A stretch of 64,000 nucleotides of DNA from Himantopus leucocephalus (GCA_003993805.1 RSEF01000001.1:57538974-57602973); one strand, 5' to 3'. Shown: positions 25,623-40,089, numbered from the stretch's first letter. The notes: generated by a model from the letters alone, not told the origin. Program-made: numbers and translations.

Positions 25623-25759
25623 CTGAGGACGTATAACTTTCACTATGTTTTTAAGTGCAGTGTCTGGTGATGGAGGAGAGCAGTCAGGTGTTGGGCCTGT
25701 AGAGCTGTTTCTATGGTTACCAGATCCTGGTGCGGTAATTGCTACCTGAGGTGCATTAT
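25623..25759 (-). CDS. Internal coding exon 2 of 3 of the same gene, Ser/Pro/Thr-rich (137 bp)
   Basis: The acceptor is tttattcacag on the minus strand and the donor is CTCAG|gtaggtga, a near-consensus site. The 137 bp are two bases completing a split Asp codon plus 45 codons, leaving phase 0 at the donor. The peptide begins NAPQVAITAPGSGNH, passes through a Ser/Thr/Pro cluster (STGPTPDCSPPSPD) and ends with the basic stretch LKNIVKVIRPQ. The TP and SP dipeptides are possible proline-directed kinase sites; that is inference from motif form only. No domain is recognisable. The upstream exon lies 25.9 kb away and the downstream exon 15.1 kb away, typical of a large vertebrate gene. The exact phase match on both sides is the main evidence that this is a real exon. 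Confidence 0.85.
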
Positions 25760-28700
25760 CTGTGAATAAAAATAGCATTTATGTGAACTTACAAATACTT
25801 CATACATTTTAAAATAAAAAATTATTTTAAAAACAGAATGCTAGTCAGAACACTATTTCAACTTATAAAACCTGTTATAATTTACATGTATTTGGCAAAG
25901 AATATATTGCACATCTACACTTATTTTGTCAGCTCATACATTCATTATAAGTCAAGGCAGGATATAGCACTCTCTTAATACCTAAATAAAATAAGGCACA
26001 ATACAAACACAAATATTTTACTTTTGTTACCCTGAATTACCGATTGCGTATCCAAATACCATCACTATAACAGGGGTGCCTTAAAAGGGAGCTTTCTAAT
26101 GCAACTCATATTTCATCCTGGAAAATCCTAACACATAAAACCCAGTTCAACAAGTTATATATATGCGTACTTGACTCAGAGCACACTAGTATCCGCCAGT
26201 GACAACTTTCCTGGACACTGTGAGCGACGTAACAGATCAGTAAGGATTAATTGCACAAAAATGTACTCAGCTCCTCTGATGAAATATCCATCCTCCATCA
26301 AGCTCTGCACTGCAGTAGCTACCTTTCTAGCAGTACCTCAGCTAGATAACCTACAGCTGGCTTAAAAATGTCTACATACTTGCAGGTACATGGGAAACTG
26401 CTGTTCAGACATATTTTGTGATGCTGTTACCACTTTACAGCACTGTGAAGAACCATCAAAGGGACTTAAAATATCATTCTTACCTTCTCTAAATGTTCTT
26501 AATGCTGCTTGAACGATGTAAAGTTAAGTTAGTGAAAATCAGGTCAGAGGATAGAGAGGACTATGAAATAAGACACAGCTTCCCAGCTGTGATGGTAATC
26601 AAGCACCAGAATGACTTAGCAGGAGGCCAAAAGCTCAACATTACTTCATGCCTTTAGAATTATATTATTAAAGAAATGCTTTTGTTCAGATTCTGGGGAA
26701 AATGTCATTGCCTGTGCATGGTTATGGTGGTCTTCACAGTGTCTGTGAATTTATAGAGTACTTTTCTTTGTGGGTCACAAAGACATGTGCTCCATGTTCC
26801 TAAATGTGCTATAACACCTGCAGCTCTGCATTAAGACAATGATTACATTCAAATCTCATGTCTGTGGGCCTCAACTGACAGCCTGCAGAGTTCACAGAAG
26901 AAAGCCTATTTATTTGTAATTGAGGTAGATCTCCAATATGTGCTTTCACTCTGTGGGCAAATCCACTCTAGAAAAACCCAAACTCCAAATAAACAAAAGC
27001 AGCTCCAGCGCTGCAAGCTGGAGAATTTTTGCCTAACCAACTTCTGCCGGAACACACATAAGCTCCTCCATCTGCAAAAGTTGCAAATGTCTTCGTGAAA
27101 GCAATGACAGAAGCTTCTCCCTCTCAGTCCTGAAAGAATTCTTGGAAGTGTAACAGTAATATCAAAGGGAATGAAATACCCAGTTACATTAACATAGCTA
27201 ACATATGATAAAGAGGAATATTTGCAAGAATGTAAATTTTATGGCCCTTCCAACTTACAGATAATTTCATAACATGGATGATTTTAAGAAACGCTCACTG
27301 CAGAACCAATACATATCTGTAGGAGGTCTTAAAGATTCTGGTCAAATACAGACCTACAAACTGTTCTACTAAAGCAAATATCAGCCTGGAAACTTTCAGC
27401 AACACTGTTACACTTAATGAAAGTGTAAATGAAAATTCAGGTGGCAGTTTGGCAGACATCCTAAATGGAGACATCCTCAGATGTTACCTGAGATCTGACA
27501 GAGTGAACCCTCCCTGTCACAGAAACAGACAATTCCAACTTTGTTGAAAAGTATCTCATCAAAACTGCCAGTCCCTTAGGTATGCAATCTTAACACGTAG
27601 AAAGGGTCTTCCTGAATCATCGAAAGTGTGCACAGAAATCTTGGATCTGAATTAATTTCATTTAGGAAGTAATACATGTGTGTTAACACGACAAATCAAA
27701 GTATTACACAGCCTTAGAAAGGAACTTAACCTGAATCCTCATAATAACATCCCTGACACAGAAGAACTTGGGTGGCATTCCAGAAAGCCTTAGGTCCCTC
27801 CTACTCTTTCCCATCTGACCTGGTATCTAACTGAAAAACTGTTCACATGCAGCATGTGAATGAGTATCCTGTGATTTGAAAGACTAGATCATCAAAGGAG
27901 GGACAGGGATTTGACAAGAAGACACCCCACCAAGGCCTTGCCATACTCTTTGGAAATCTCATAGTGAGGATGACAGCTAAATATGAGCGTTGGGAGCATC
28001 TTAATTGAGCTGAAAGTCTCATCCTCTTTTGCTCCAGAATATGAAATATCATCTTCTTTCACTCTATGGACACACTCATAATAGATAATTATCAATGAAC
28101 CTCCTTGACTGAAGAATCAGAGACTTGCTTTGAGAGAGCCTTGCACTGTGTTTGTGGAGATACCAAACAAGGGACTATACTGCTGCTGTGACATGTGGTA
28201 ATACAGGCACCACCTAGAAAGCTACGAAATAACTTCTGGAGTGAGAAATGTTCCACGCAGGTCTAGTTAAGTGTACTTAGTGAACTTATTTACTTGCTGG
28301 TGTGAAAAACAAACAGAATGATTGTCTCTGACAAACAGCTAAACCTATAAAGAACACAAACTCCCCAGTACTTCAGCAGTCCCTGAATTTCTGTCACTGT
28401 GAGGCCTGGGTGGCTGTGCTTAAGCACACCTGCCCTTTAGCTGTTTAGCACATGAAAGCCTTGCAAGCGAAATGAGGAAGTCTTGCAGACACAGAAGTGT
28501 CTCACAGATGCATCCCTCAAAGGACAGATACTTAGAAATACAGATTGGTGCTGATGGTAGTGAATACAGTTTTCTGCCCACCATTTCATTCTGTTTCAAG
28601 GCCTTGTCGATAGTCACCTCAGCTTAGTTTACTCACACTTTCAATATGCAGAAGAGGTTAACAGAGGAGTTGAGTTACATGAGCAAGATTTTGGTCTTTC

Positions 28701-31589
28701 CCCAGGAAAGACTTCTTGTTGACTGTGTTCAATGACAGGTCACTGAAGACTAGATTTTGCCCCTTGATACAAGCCCACCTGAGAAGCATCAAACTGGCTA
28801 GAAGTGACATTCTTGGAATGAAAATTTACTGGAAGATATTAATGAGGGGAGGCAGGGCTGTTATACACCCCACTAGACAGGGCTGAGAAAAACTTCTCCA
28901 ACTACAGTGTGTGCATACAACTATAACCAATTCTGGAACATACATAATAGGCAGCAATGTCAAAAAAGAGTAGTTACAGTCTTTCCTTCCAAAATGGTAA
29001 CACAAAAAAGGATCATGCTTTTAGAATCTAAAAATAAAGCTTTGCAAAGAGAAAAAAAAAAATCCAAATAATTTTCTTCAAAATAAACATCCCAGAAAAA
29101 AACACAACTGCTCAATATTTCATGCCTTCACTCCTTTCTCAAGGGAATGAAGTGTCTGACATGTAATGGCTTCTTGTAAACAATTTCTTTATTGTGGACA
29201 GCTGTTTATTTTCACAGTAGGATCTTTCCATTAGGCAACCAATAATGATTTACTACCTGGGTCTGCTCCATCAGAGAGAGAATATCACCATCAAATTAGT
29301 TCCTGCAACCAATTTGGGCGACTTCTCTGTTTATGTATACAGTACTCATAGTTTCATTAAGAACAGACTTGAATATATTTTCTTTTGCAATTAAATGATA
29401 TAGTAATTATGTTTTCATTTTCTTTTCTCTTTCTTTGGTAATAAAACTAAAGCAAACATTTATTTTTTTTTTCCTTCAGGTAACCGTAATGGTAATAATG
29501 TAAGTTTCAGTGGAACATTTCATGGCAAAAAGAACTTGGAAACATGAGAACCTACCAAATTCACCTAGAAAAGATAAGCTCCTGTGCTGAGTTTCTGAGA
29601 GGTGCTGTAGATGGAGCCAACAGGGAAGTATTTATGGCTGTCATTCTCTTCTAGCTCCTGGCTCAAGTTGCGATAAACTAAGAGATGTTTCTGTACAAAT
29701 TAGATAACATCAGGCTCCTGGGATTATGTAGCAGTTAAAAATTAGTGAACTGCAGCATGCTCTAACAATATTCCTTCCTGCCTCCATCACACATGAGAAA
29801 CTGTCACAAGGATTACGTAACTGGAGCTTATTCTGATTTTTAAAAATGTTTATGGAGGACTTTCCATCCTCCATTTCCTTTTTTTCATGGCAAAGGAAAT
29901 AGAATAAGACAGGATAAAGAAAATATACTATTTTATGTCTTCCATGTCCAGAATAACAAAACCAAATTTTTTAAAGGTTAGATAAAGTCAGGTTTTGGAT
30001 TAACTGGACTCATCTAGTGTGAGCTATAAAAATAGCTATGCTGATTTACATCCTGGCAAATCTTACTAATCTGCTTTGGTTTTTGGTTGGTTGATTGGCT
30101 TAGCATACAAAGTTTTAAAGGACAGAAGGTGTTATAACGCCATCATGATCACATTTACCATTAACCATCTCATGGACATACGAGAGAAGATGGTGATCCT
30201 TAAATTTTTCACAGGAATAGACAGGTTTCCACATCTCAAATCTTCGTACCTCTTAAAATTCTATTTGCTACTTTTTGAAGTATTTACGGAAGAAGCAGAC
30301 TCAGTATTTACAGAAATGGTCACACTAGTGCTTCATGCAACTTGCCTGTACTTATTAGTCTTTTCTTTATGCATCACAAGACTGTAATTACAAATGATGA
30401 CATCATTGCTTGGAAGTTGAAGGTCAGGTTGTTCCTGACACCATTTTAAAAAATCTTTTTACTCTCGAGTCACACGAGCATTGTTTAAATTAGAGCTGCA
30501 CCCTTTGATTACGGACAGGTGGCTTGATTTCAGTTCCATTAAAATCTATTAATATTGAATCAACTCCACCAAATCCAGAAATTCAGATTAGCTTTTGTCT
30601 GGTCTATTCCAGTTATTCCATATTTCACCAACAGTTATTTCATATATCCTTACAGGAAAATGATAAAAAGAAATTGAATGGCATTGAACAAGAACTAATT
30701 CACATAATTTTTTTTTTTAATTTATGAATTTAAAGTTTTAAGTCATTTAATATGAGAAATTTTTTTTACAGCACCTTTTTATGAGAACATTAAGGGAGGA
30801 AGGAAGCAGCAAGACAAACTCCTCACGAAATCTATTTTTCACCACACTGTCACATATAATACAACTGTGAAAAAAGATGCTTTTTGCACTTAGTGTTCAG
30901 CTTTATCTATTATCCAGTTCAAAATTACTGAAACCTAATTAATATAAGCATACAATTATCTTGTTCATAAAAATGTTTAACTACGAATGTACACTAATCT
31001 CATGTCTCACACAAAAGACATTATATAAGAATTAACATCATAACCAATCCTTTCATGGGAAGAAAAGTTGGTCTACTATCACTGACATTATAAGTACTGA
31101 GTGATTCATTTGCAATGCAGTCTTTCATTACAAAAAGAATTTCTGAATAAAATGAAAACTACATTATGTAATGTCTTATATATGTCTATCTAATAGGACT
31201 GGTTTTTGGAACCAAAATTCAGGGCCTAAAGTTAAAATTCTCTATTCATATGCTAGTAACTAAATTGCTTTTCAAAGAAACAGCACTAATTCTCAATGTC
31301 TTGAGCAATTCAGAAACTGATCTTCAGACTTCCAAGGTGGGATTTCTTGAAATACAGCTTCATTTCAGTGAGCATGCTAAACTCTTCAAGTCAATTAAAG
31401 CCAGTTAAAACAGTATTAATTAGAATTTAGAATATATTCTATATTTAGATATATCATACTGAAGAAATATTAGGTGAGACGAACAAGCCCTAAACTTCAT
31501 TGATTATACTAAGATATGCATTAGCTTTAAACAAAGTCTAGATAGCTAGCTCAGACACTTCTATTGTAGACAAGTAGGGCAAGATTCAA

Positions 31590-31790
31590 CTGCCAAAGCA
31601 GGGTTAGGTAACACCATCTCGGTGGTCCAAGGAAATTCAAGGCATCTGCAAGAGCCTTGCAGGAACTGTGGAATTTCAATGCCCAAGCATCAGCACCCAA
31701 ACACATTTCATGTCAATAGACATCTATTTATGGGCAACTGGATCAAGGTCCTAAAATTATGAGGAGTGAATCCCAACTCACACTCTTAAA
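31590..31790. repeat. Unclassified decayed interspersed repeat, copy 2
   Basis: Shares three ordered blocks with the 13.8 kb region: the ATCTATTTATGGGCAACTGG block (31721 on), the GGTCCTAAA block and the GAATCCCAACTCACACTC block. It also has a leading stretch (gcaagattcaactgccaaag). Same orientation as copy 1, borders uncertain. Confidence 0.38.
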
Positions 31791-32267
31791 ACCTGTAACC
31801 GTTGTTTCCTAAAGATCTTTGTGAAAATGATACTTAATTTGTCTCTACCATCATGGTAAAAAAATATAGTAAGCTTTTTTCCTGAAGTTTACAGGATAAC
31901 AGCAGGTCAACAAAAGAGGGGAGTGCAAGGAGCTTCTATTCGTGAATATGTTGACTGCTTTACACTTTTAAGGATCACTCACATTTGAGCCTAGAAAGAG
32001 CAAAATGAAAGTGAATATTGACTTCTTTTAGTATACTGTAAAAGCAAACTATGTTGTTATTTTACTGTTATCATATACTAAGATGTCAGACAAAAACATA
32101 AAAATGTTAACTGTTTAACTGAAACTATAAAAAAAAATCATGCACTGGGAACTTTGCCTTTTACTGTGCTGTGTGACATCAGTAGTCAGTTAGTGGATGA
32201 TTGTCTTCTCTCAGATGGTACGTTTCATAGAGAAAAATGCCCTTATGGATAGTAATAGACCATATCA

Positions 32268-32294
32268 CTACACACCACATCTAATGGTGTGTAG
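32268..32294. repeat. Perfect 10-bp stem with 7-nt loop
   Basis: ctacacacca, loop catctaa, tggtgtgtag. A well-formed hairpin on either strand, within the intron. Confidence 0.85.
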
Positions 32295-32475
32295 AAATAT
32301 ATACACTAAATTCTAAGACCTCTGAAAATATAATACTAGACATGAACAAAATACTTAAAGCACAAAGCCTAATCATTATCACCTTGTAGAGCTTTATACT
32401 ATAACCTCAAGGCCTGGATAGATCTGTACACTGCAACTCCAGGAGAGAGAAAATGAAGGGTGGAAAATGATTGTG

Positions 32476-32530
32476 CACATATATACATACACATAAATAT
32501 ATATAGATACACCTGCATACATATATAGAC
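32476..32530. repeat. TA/CA-rich dinucleotide tract
   Basis: Imperfect alternation of at, ac and ag dinucleotides (acatatatacatacacataa and onward), a decayed microsatellite. Confidence 0.75.
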
Positions 32531-33679
32531 AACTACTCCAAAGGCACCCTATTACTGGTAAATAACTTCCATTTATTCCTCATGCTCTGCTAGTGTGGAA
32601 GATTTCATGCAATGTTTCAAACTATCTGAAGGTAGGCCAAAATCCTGCATCTGTTTTGGACACCCCAGCATCAGTAGAATGTAAAAATGTGAACAGAGCT
32701 CCAGATGGCTTGGGGTTGTCTGGTATCAAATGCTTTCACGTGGGTTTCAAGACAGACCAAGTTTCAAGTTTGATCAGTTAAAGCAGACTCAATTTGCTAG
32801 ACTGTTAGAAAACTACTCCAGAAACACTGATCCAGTCTGGCAATTTCTATGGGTTTGGATCTGTCTTTAGAAAAAAAAAATGTTGGAATGCCTTTTTTGG
32901 TACATGTTATATGTCCTCTTAATGTCAAATGTGTTATATGGAAGCACAAAGCTCTGAAAAGAACATGGGAATGCTAATGGTCTGTCTCAGACAGAAGTCA
33001 ATCATAACCACAATAGAAATCTTGGAACAGTAAAAAAGAAGATAATATGGAAATTTCTGGAGGATCAGTCACCAGTGATTGAATTTACATATATCTCCTC
33101 ACAGAGGTCACAGCCACCAGAAGGGCTAGTTTTATTGACTGACTAAGGGATGAGCAGGTTAATGTAGGTCCCATCATGGATGGTACCATAAGGACTAGAT
33201 TTTAGCACTCTTCAATAATGGGGGAACTATCATCTAGTCCTTTAAAAAATCTTCACAACTGGAATGAAGGAAGACTTGCCACTTATAACCACACTGGAGT
33301 GACAGATAAATCAGTATTTTCTGATTCCAGGGATAATCAAAGATATGGAAGTTTTATCAGGGATATACTCATATCCCCATGCTCAGGAGAAAACCAAAAA
33401 TCTTGCCCAGATTATACCTCAGGTAATCTTGCCTACTGTTGCTGAGCTGTATCTAAAGGTGTGAGAGAGGGAGACCCAGGCCTACATGAAGAATTGCCTG
33501 AATCCTGTTCCTTGTGGTAAAGATGAGTTTGGGCACAGTGATCATCCTGAAGCTTACAGGGGGCTCATTAAAACTCAGTTAACTCTGTCTAAGACAGAGC
33601 AAGGAGAATCACCCCATTACACTAAAACATACCCATAGACAGATTTCAGTGCAAGTCTTAATATATCTGAACATTTTTT

Positions 33680-33750
33680 ACGGAGCCAGCACTACTGAGG
33701 CTCCGTTCATTCATGGTGGGTCAATCAAGGCTGCTGGATTCCACCAGCAG
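33680..33750. repeat. Two adjacent GC-rich hairpins
   Basis: acggagcc (33680-33687) pairs with ggctccgt (33699-33706), loop 11 nt. ctgctgg (33731-33737) pairs with ccagcag (33744-33750), loop 6 nt. The two stems lie 24 bp apart in otherwise AT-rich DNA. Confidence 0.75.
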
Positions 33751-36700
33751 TAAATTTACAAGGAGGAGCCCAAGCCAGCAAGTACAAAGAAACTAGGAGA
33801 CCCAGAACTGAGCAGAAATTGCCCTGATTTGACACAGAGCTACCACGTGTAAGATTTCTTGCATAACATGTGTGATAAAAATGTGATGTCTCCTATAAGC
33901 AGTGGACCCATTGCAAAGATTCACAGCAGTTGCATTACGTAAATTAAGTCAGGCTGCAGTTCATACAGAAATCCAGGTAAAAATTAGAAAATCTCCTATT
34001 TTGTCAGGTAGATAACAAAAAAATTCATGTTATATAATAGCCCCAATTGAAAGACTAGGCAATTTTCCATAGTAGAGGATTCAGCTTTAAAATTGTTCTA
34101 ACTTGACTAAATCCCCAAAGCAAATCTCTCCTACATGACTATTCAACATGGCATAAATCTAGGAACTACAGACAAGGACAATCACGTATTTCAGGATTTC
34201 AAGGAACAAACATTACAAGAGACATTTCAAAAGAGCAGATGGAACACTGAATAATGGGATCAGTAGGTAACTGCACTGGATGCACAGAGAGAACGGTTGG
34301 ACTAAACTGTTAGAATTTGCTCTTTTGAATTTGTTTTGTTTCCCACACACTTAAACCTGAATAACCATTGTTCTGAGTAGGATTGTAAATATATATCTGC
34401 AACTGTCTTGTTGAAAGCACTTGAAGCTGTAACTGGCCCAATCTTGGATGTAGCAGCTATTTCAGGATTGTGTTTGGAATTAATTACCAGCAAAGTGCAT
34501 TCCAGTGGCAGCAGGGGGTCTGCTTAGTTGTTTCTGCATCATCCACGAGAGTTGGGTATGACTATTATCAACTTTTTATTTCCTCTAATCACCCACCTGC
34601 ACAAATAGACTTTGGAACGGCTTCAAGCTTGCATAACCCTTGTAATACCAGGCAACTGTCTGGAAAAACATCTCTCATTAAGTACTAATGAGAGATGATG
34701 GGTGATTTCCACCATTTCCTGACTAACCTTTTGAGACTGCCTCTGCAAGCTGTTGATGTCTAATTGAGCATTCAAAAACAATGACATATACTTTTTTTTT
34801 TTTTTGTGAAATGGGGTTTTTGTTGGCTTTTCCATGTTTAAAGGGTTTTTAGTGAAATGACTGTACTTGCCTATGACAGCTATTTCATAGATTTCTACAT
34901 TTGCCTTGTCTCAGTATGTAGTCATCGTGTCTCTGGAAGTTCAATGAAAAGCACAGGGTGTAGTTACAGGTGCCAAAATATTTTTGTTTATTTCAGTCAT
35001 TCACTAAAAACTGGAATGCCTAGTAGTCTTGCAAACCAAAACATCCTCCAAAAAAGAATGATACATATTGGAGGTGTTTGTGCTTATTTTCAAGTTTAAC
35101 TCATCAGAAAGAGGCCACTGTATGCTATCGTATGCCCGCCTTAGTATTTCACAAGGCTTCTCCTACAATCCAAAGCAAACAACGAAACTGTTGTGCAGAG
35201 AAAGTATTCTACTATTGGAAAGGCAATAGATGATTAGGCTACATTTTCAAATTGTCTCAGAATATAAACTGGAAAAGGTGATGAGAGTAAGTGCTCTCAA
35301 ACCATTCAAATAATGCTGATTATAGCCATACTCCCTGGGGATCAAGCTCAGTTAATAAATAATTTAAGCAGCCTTGAAGATAAACCTCCCAATATGCCTC
35401 TATCTTCAGTTGCAATGAATGCAATTTATGGACAAAACTATCTTTTCATGAGATTCAGTTCTTCTGAAGTATCAGTTAGTTAATAAAGCTCTTTATCAGA
35501 ACACTGCAGTCAAAAAGCTAACCAAAACATTTTAAGTCCAGAGAGCTAGCGATGTTTTAAAACGTCTCAATAGCCAGTTATTTTTATTTAAGGTATCAAA
35601 GTTTTTGAGTGACTTCAGAGACCTCAAGTGTTACTCTGAAAATTTACATTTTTGTACATAATATGTATTTACATGGAAAAGAGTATTTTGTTCCAAACTA
35701 GAAATGTATATTGTCTGCAGTGTAATAGTATACTCATTAAGCATAAAGAACTTGTCCAGCAGATTGTGTGCACTACTAATACACAGTCAGAATTCAGGGA
35801 ATCTTAAAAGTCTCCGCTGTTAATTTTGGAAGCAAGATGGAAACATCTGTACCAGAGCAGACCAGCTATCTAGTCCAATATGTTGCCCTGATAATGTCCA
35901 AATTGTCTAAGAAAGATGAAGGAAACACTGTGGATAATTTTGGAGCAACACAATCCAGATTCCAATCATTAATAGCTAATTTGTGGCACTACAGCATTAG
36001 AGCTTTTAGTAACTAAAATCAAATCGCTTAATTGTATTTTCCAATTTCCAAATAATTTTCTTTATAAGTAACACCCCTAACCAATTTTGCCATATATTAC
36101 TTTTACGTACTTATATTTATACTTGGAATTTTCTTCTGAAAAATACTCAATTTCTACACTTTTTACTAATATTCCTGCATTAATTTGTTTTCTATCTGCT
36201 GTAATTTAGATGAAATTACATGTTATAACAGTGTTATGTATTTATGCATTATTAAGCTTACCTTCTGACTGACAAATCAGGATTTACATAACTTTTGCTC
36301 TGAGTATTTAGAATCTTCTATACACTTCAGTATATTTGATATAGTTACTGTCACAGTGTGCAGCCTGCCTCAGTGGTTTTCTCTTCTTGTTTGGGTTTTA
36401 GATTCTCTAAGATCCACAAGCTAGCTTTGCAGATTTCTTAAAATTCTTCCTATTAAATGTTCCGGTAATGCAACTGCTACATTTGTTATAGAGACCACAG
36501 ATACGGAGCTTGTATAGAACCTTTGAATTTTTGAGACCTGCAGTTAACTATGTAAAGGAATGATAAAGATAGCACAAAACTTTATATATATTAAAGACGT
36601 ATGCTATTTGTATTTGCTATTGAGAGCAAAGGAATAAATCAAAGTTTCTAGACCATGCAGCTTTGGCCCATTTGTTTGACATAGAGCCAAATCAGTGTAT

Positions 36701-39421
36701 TCAGACAAGAAGGAATACTCCAACACAGTGGGGCAGAAACAAAGTAGCTGATCCCATCCAACCACTAATACCAAAAAAAGAGATCATAATTAAGTGAAAG
36801 TGTGCTTTTTTGCCAAGTTTTATGGAGAAAAATTTGGCTTAGAACTATTCAGCATTCCTTAACTTCAACTCTTAAACTACAATAAAGAATTACAATTAAA
36901 TTTCACTGGAATATAGGTAAGTATTTAGCCAAAACAAAAGGCAGGATTCACAGAATTCCTGTCACTCTTACTGCTAGAACTCTTAACTACCAAAAACTTT
37001 GTATTGGAAGTGTCGTTATTCCATTAGAGTATGAGTCACAAATTTATTCCACATTGTGTTTATCAGGCTGATATCTAGCAGTTGGACAAGCAATTTATAA
37101 AATGTATTGCTTTTTGCTTGCCATGGCTTCACAAGGCATTTAACACTTCTATAAATTTATCAATGGCAAATCCTTGTTTAAGTTATTACAGGTTTGATGA
37201 GAAAAATTCTGAAACACAACCTATGTAACTGATCAGAAAAAAAAGCATTTTTTGCAAATTTTACGTACACAATATTTACAGAAAGTTTTTCTATTTCTTC
37301 ATCATAATGCAAGACAAAAATAGATGTCAAAATAATGGAAATGTTCTCGATGAAAAATTTAGTTTCAACCCCAGCACTACTGGTGAGAAACTGGTTTTAA
37401 TTGTGCTATATTATTTAAATACGTTCCAGCAGGGAGGGAATGATATTTGAAAGAAAAAGGACATGGAGTGAACAGCTGGAGCTAGAGTGAAAAGAATATT
37501 TTTACTAACAGGTCTTTTAATATCCTTATTCAGAACAGATACTACTGCATACAATGATATATTAGAAAGATATTATAGAAAGAATAACACACCCTTCCCT
37601 GGAGCAAAAAATACGAAACGGTCCTTCTGAAGACTTTTTTTGCTTTCTGAAAACAATAAAGCAGCTGAGTGTGAAAATATTTTTTCATATGGGTCCTTCC
37701 AAATCTGCAGTATTTGAAGGCATATCAGAAGAAAAGGAAAAGACTAGTTTGATATCCTGTTGCAGTAGAAAATTATTCTATCATTAGCTGCTAGTAAAGA
37801 TCTGCTGCATCTATACGTTTGTGGATTGGCAATACAAACCCATTCCCATCCTATTTTGACATATAGCAAAATCCTACATCTCTTGCACACTTCAAATTTC
37901 CTTTTGAGGCGGCACAAAAATGAAAAATGGTATAAAAAGAAGAAAAAATGAAATCTCTGTAAAGTAATAGAAGGAAACTTTTTGGCAGCAAGCTACATAC
38001 TGCCATCAGGACTAGCAGATGCAGAAAGGGAGAGAGAAGCAGAGAAAATGGAAGTAAAAGAGTGATTTTTATTTAACTTAAAATAGAACAGGAGGGAAAT
38101 TTTTTTTTTTTTTTGTTACAGAATGCAACACTGATTACCTTCACTAGGAATCAATGTTTTTCTATTTTTTAATCATCTCTGATACTGCAGAAAACAAATA
38201 AATCTGTTCATTATGTACAAAAATGGTTTATTTTAGTAATTACTTAATATTTTCACAAATATTTTGATTTTAACAAAATTTAGCAAGCTATGCCAAGATT
38301 TCTGCTTTCCAAATATACTAAAGTTAGTAGAAAAGTTTATTTAAAAAACTCATTAAAAAATCCTATTTTCATGAAAAAGTGAGTTCCCAATAGAACATAA
38401 TTAACGGTATTGAAATATTAAATACAATAACTTAATTTTTTCACAAAATTACCACATTTAAGTTGCTACTTACTGGAGAAGTAAAGACAGTGGAAATAGG
38501 GTATGATTTTTTTTATCCTAAAACATAGTATTTCAGTTCTGATTCAGGTCAATACTGAAATAAAGTTATTAGTATGCATATTCAGTTGATAATATGATAT
38601 AAGCTAAAATCATAGCCAAATTTTGATGCAGTCAGTCACAAAGAAAATTCTCCTAAAGACTCCCAGTCAGAAGGACCAACAAAACTTTTTCAGTTTGTTT
38701 GGCAGTGGGTAGAGGGAGGAGTTATTGCTATACTAGGTCTACTAGAACTGTAGAAAAGAGAGCAAGGTTACTGATTGCATTCATATCAAAGCCAGTGACT
38801 CTTCACTACACTATTTGAAAAAGCATAGTAACTGTGTGGCAGTAGATGATCCCTACAGAGAAGAAATGATGGAAAGCAGGGAGAGCTATGATCCAGAGAC
38901 CTCAGTTACAGACCTCTGCCTGTTAGCAGAGCCACCAAACCAACGTATGAATGCAGCGTATAGCTGGTGGTGAATCTTTTGACCAATTATTTTCAACATA
39001 CAAAAACTGATTAATCCAAACCAATTTTCTCGGGGAAATGTATCATTTTTAGGATATTTTTATCAGAAATAACCCTTGGAGCAGGATGGAAGTCCTGGTG
39101 TGTGTTTGCAAGAAAGACTAATGTGAAAAAAAAAGGCAAATACTGCAGCACAGGCATCCCACAAAGCTGATCTTTTGATCATTTGGTTCCTGGGTTCTGC
39201 TGGAGCTCAAACTTATTCTGACAGAGCGGCACAGGGATTGAGTTCATATTTCTTGGTCTGACATGGAGTTAGGATGCAGATAGGAAGTATACATGGGCCC
39301 AGCACTGAATAGCATTCTCATGTCATGTATATATATACAGATATAGTCACTCACATTATAGCCTGGTACTTAGGGTTCTCAGCTTGATCCCCCACATCCC
39401 AGATAAGTGCCCTGATATGGG

Positions 39422-39472
39422 ACATAGAAATAGAAGGGATTGCCCAAGTCATCAAATCTAATATGTAAATTG
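39422..39472 (-). mobile_element. Possible ancient L3/CR1-like tail scrap
   Basis: The string catagaaatagaagggattg, then cccaagtcatcaaatctaat, has the layout of the inverted 3' end of L3/CR1 elements (CATAGGATTGGAAGGGACC, ATCATCAAGTCCAACC). Divergence is high and the length only about 50 bp, so chance similarity cannot be excluded. Confidence 0.3.
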
Positions 39473-40089
39473 AAGTTAATCACATAACAACTGTGCTACA
39501 ATGCACCTGTAGACTATACATCTATTCACCATCTACAGCAAGTCACAAAACACTCCCTAGTAAACTGAACTAGGCTTGCAACCTTTAATACAAAATTTCA
39601 AAAAAGCCTGAAAAACTACACAAGGAGCAGGAGAGATCAGGAACACTGTTAATGTCATAACTTTCTGGAACAGCTGAGAATGTCTAGATGATCCTAAGAT
39701 ATGTACATTGGAGTGTCTAATAATTAATCATTTAGAGTTGAGAAGCTTTATCATCTGAAATCGAGAGGCCAAACAGTGGAGAAATTCATCTTTCACAAAA
39801 GACAGCTGATTTCTTTGTGATTCAAGACATGTCTATATTGTATTTCCAGTGTTTCTGAAAACCAGTTTAGCTTTTTTTATAGTACTTGGACTTTATTACA
39901 TTATAGACATAAGTCAAGTGAAGCACTAACTATTGGGCACTGGATCTTTCAAGTTTTAGGACTCAGTTTCATCTTAATGCAAAATAGGACAATATATGAA
40001 GTCTTGAGTATAACAGACTAAAAAGTATGAAGTCAAGACAACTGTTTCCTTCCGATTTCTAATATGGATTAAGATTCAACCTGAAAAGC

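Noticed and set aside
34793..34806. T run as a possible retroposon tail
   Set aside because: No flanking target duplication and no recognisable retroposon body on either side.
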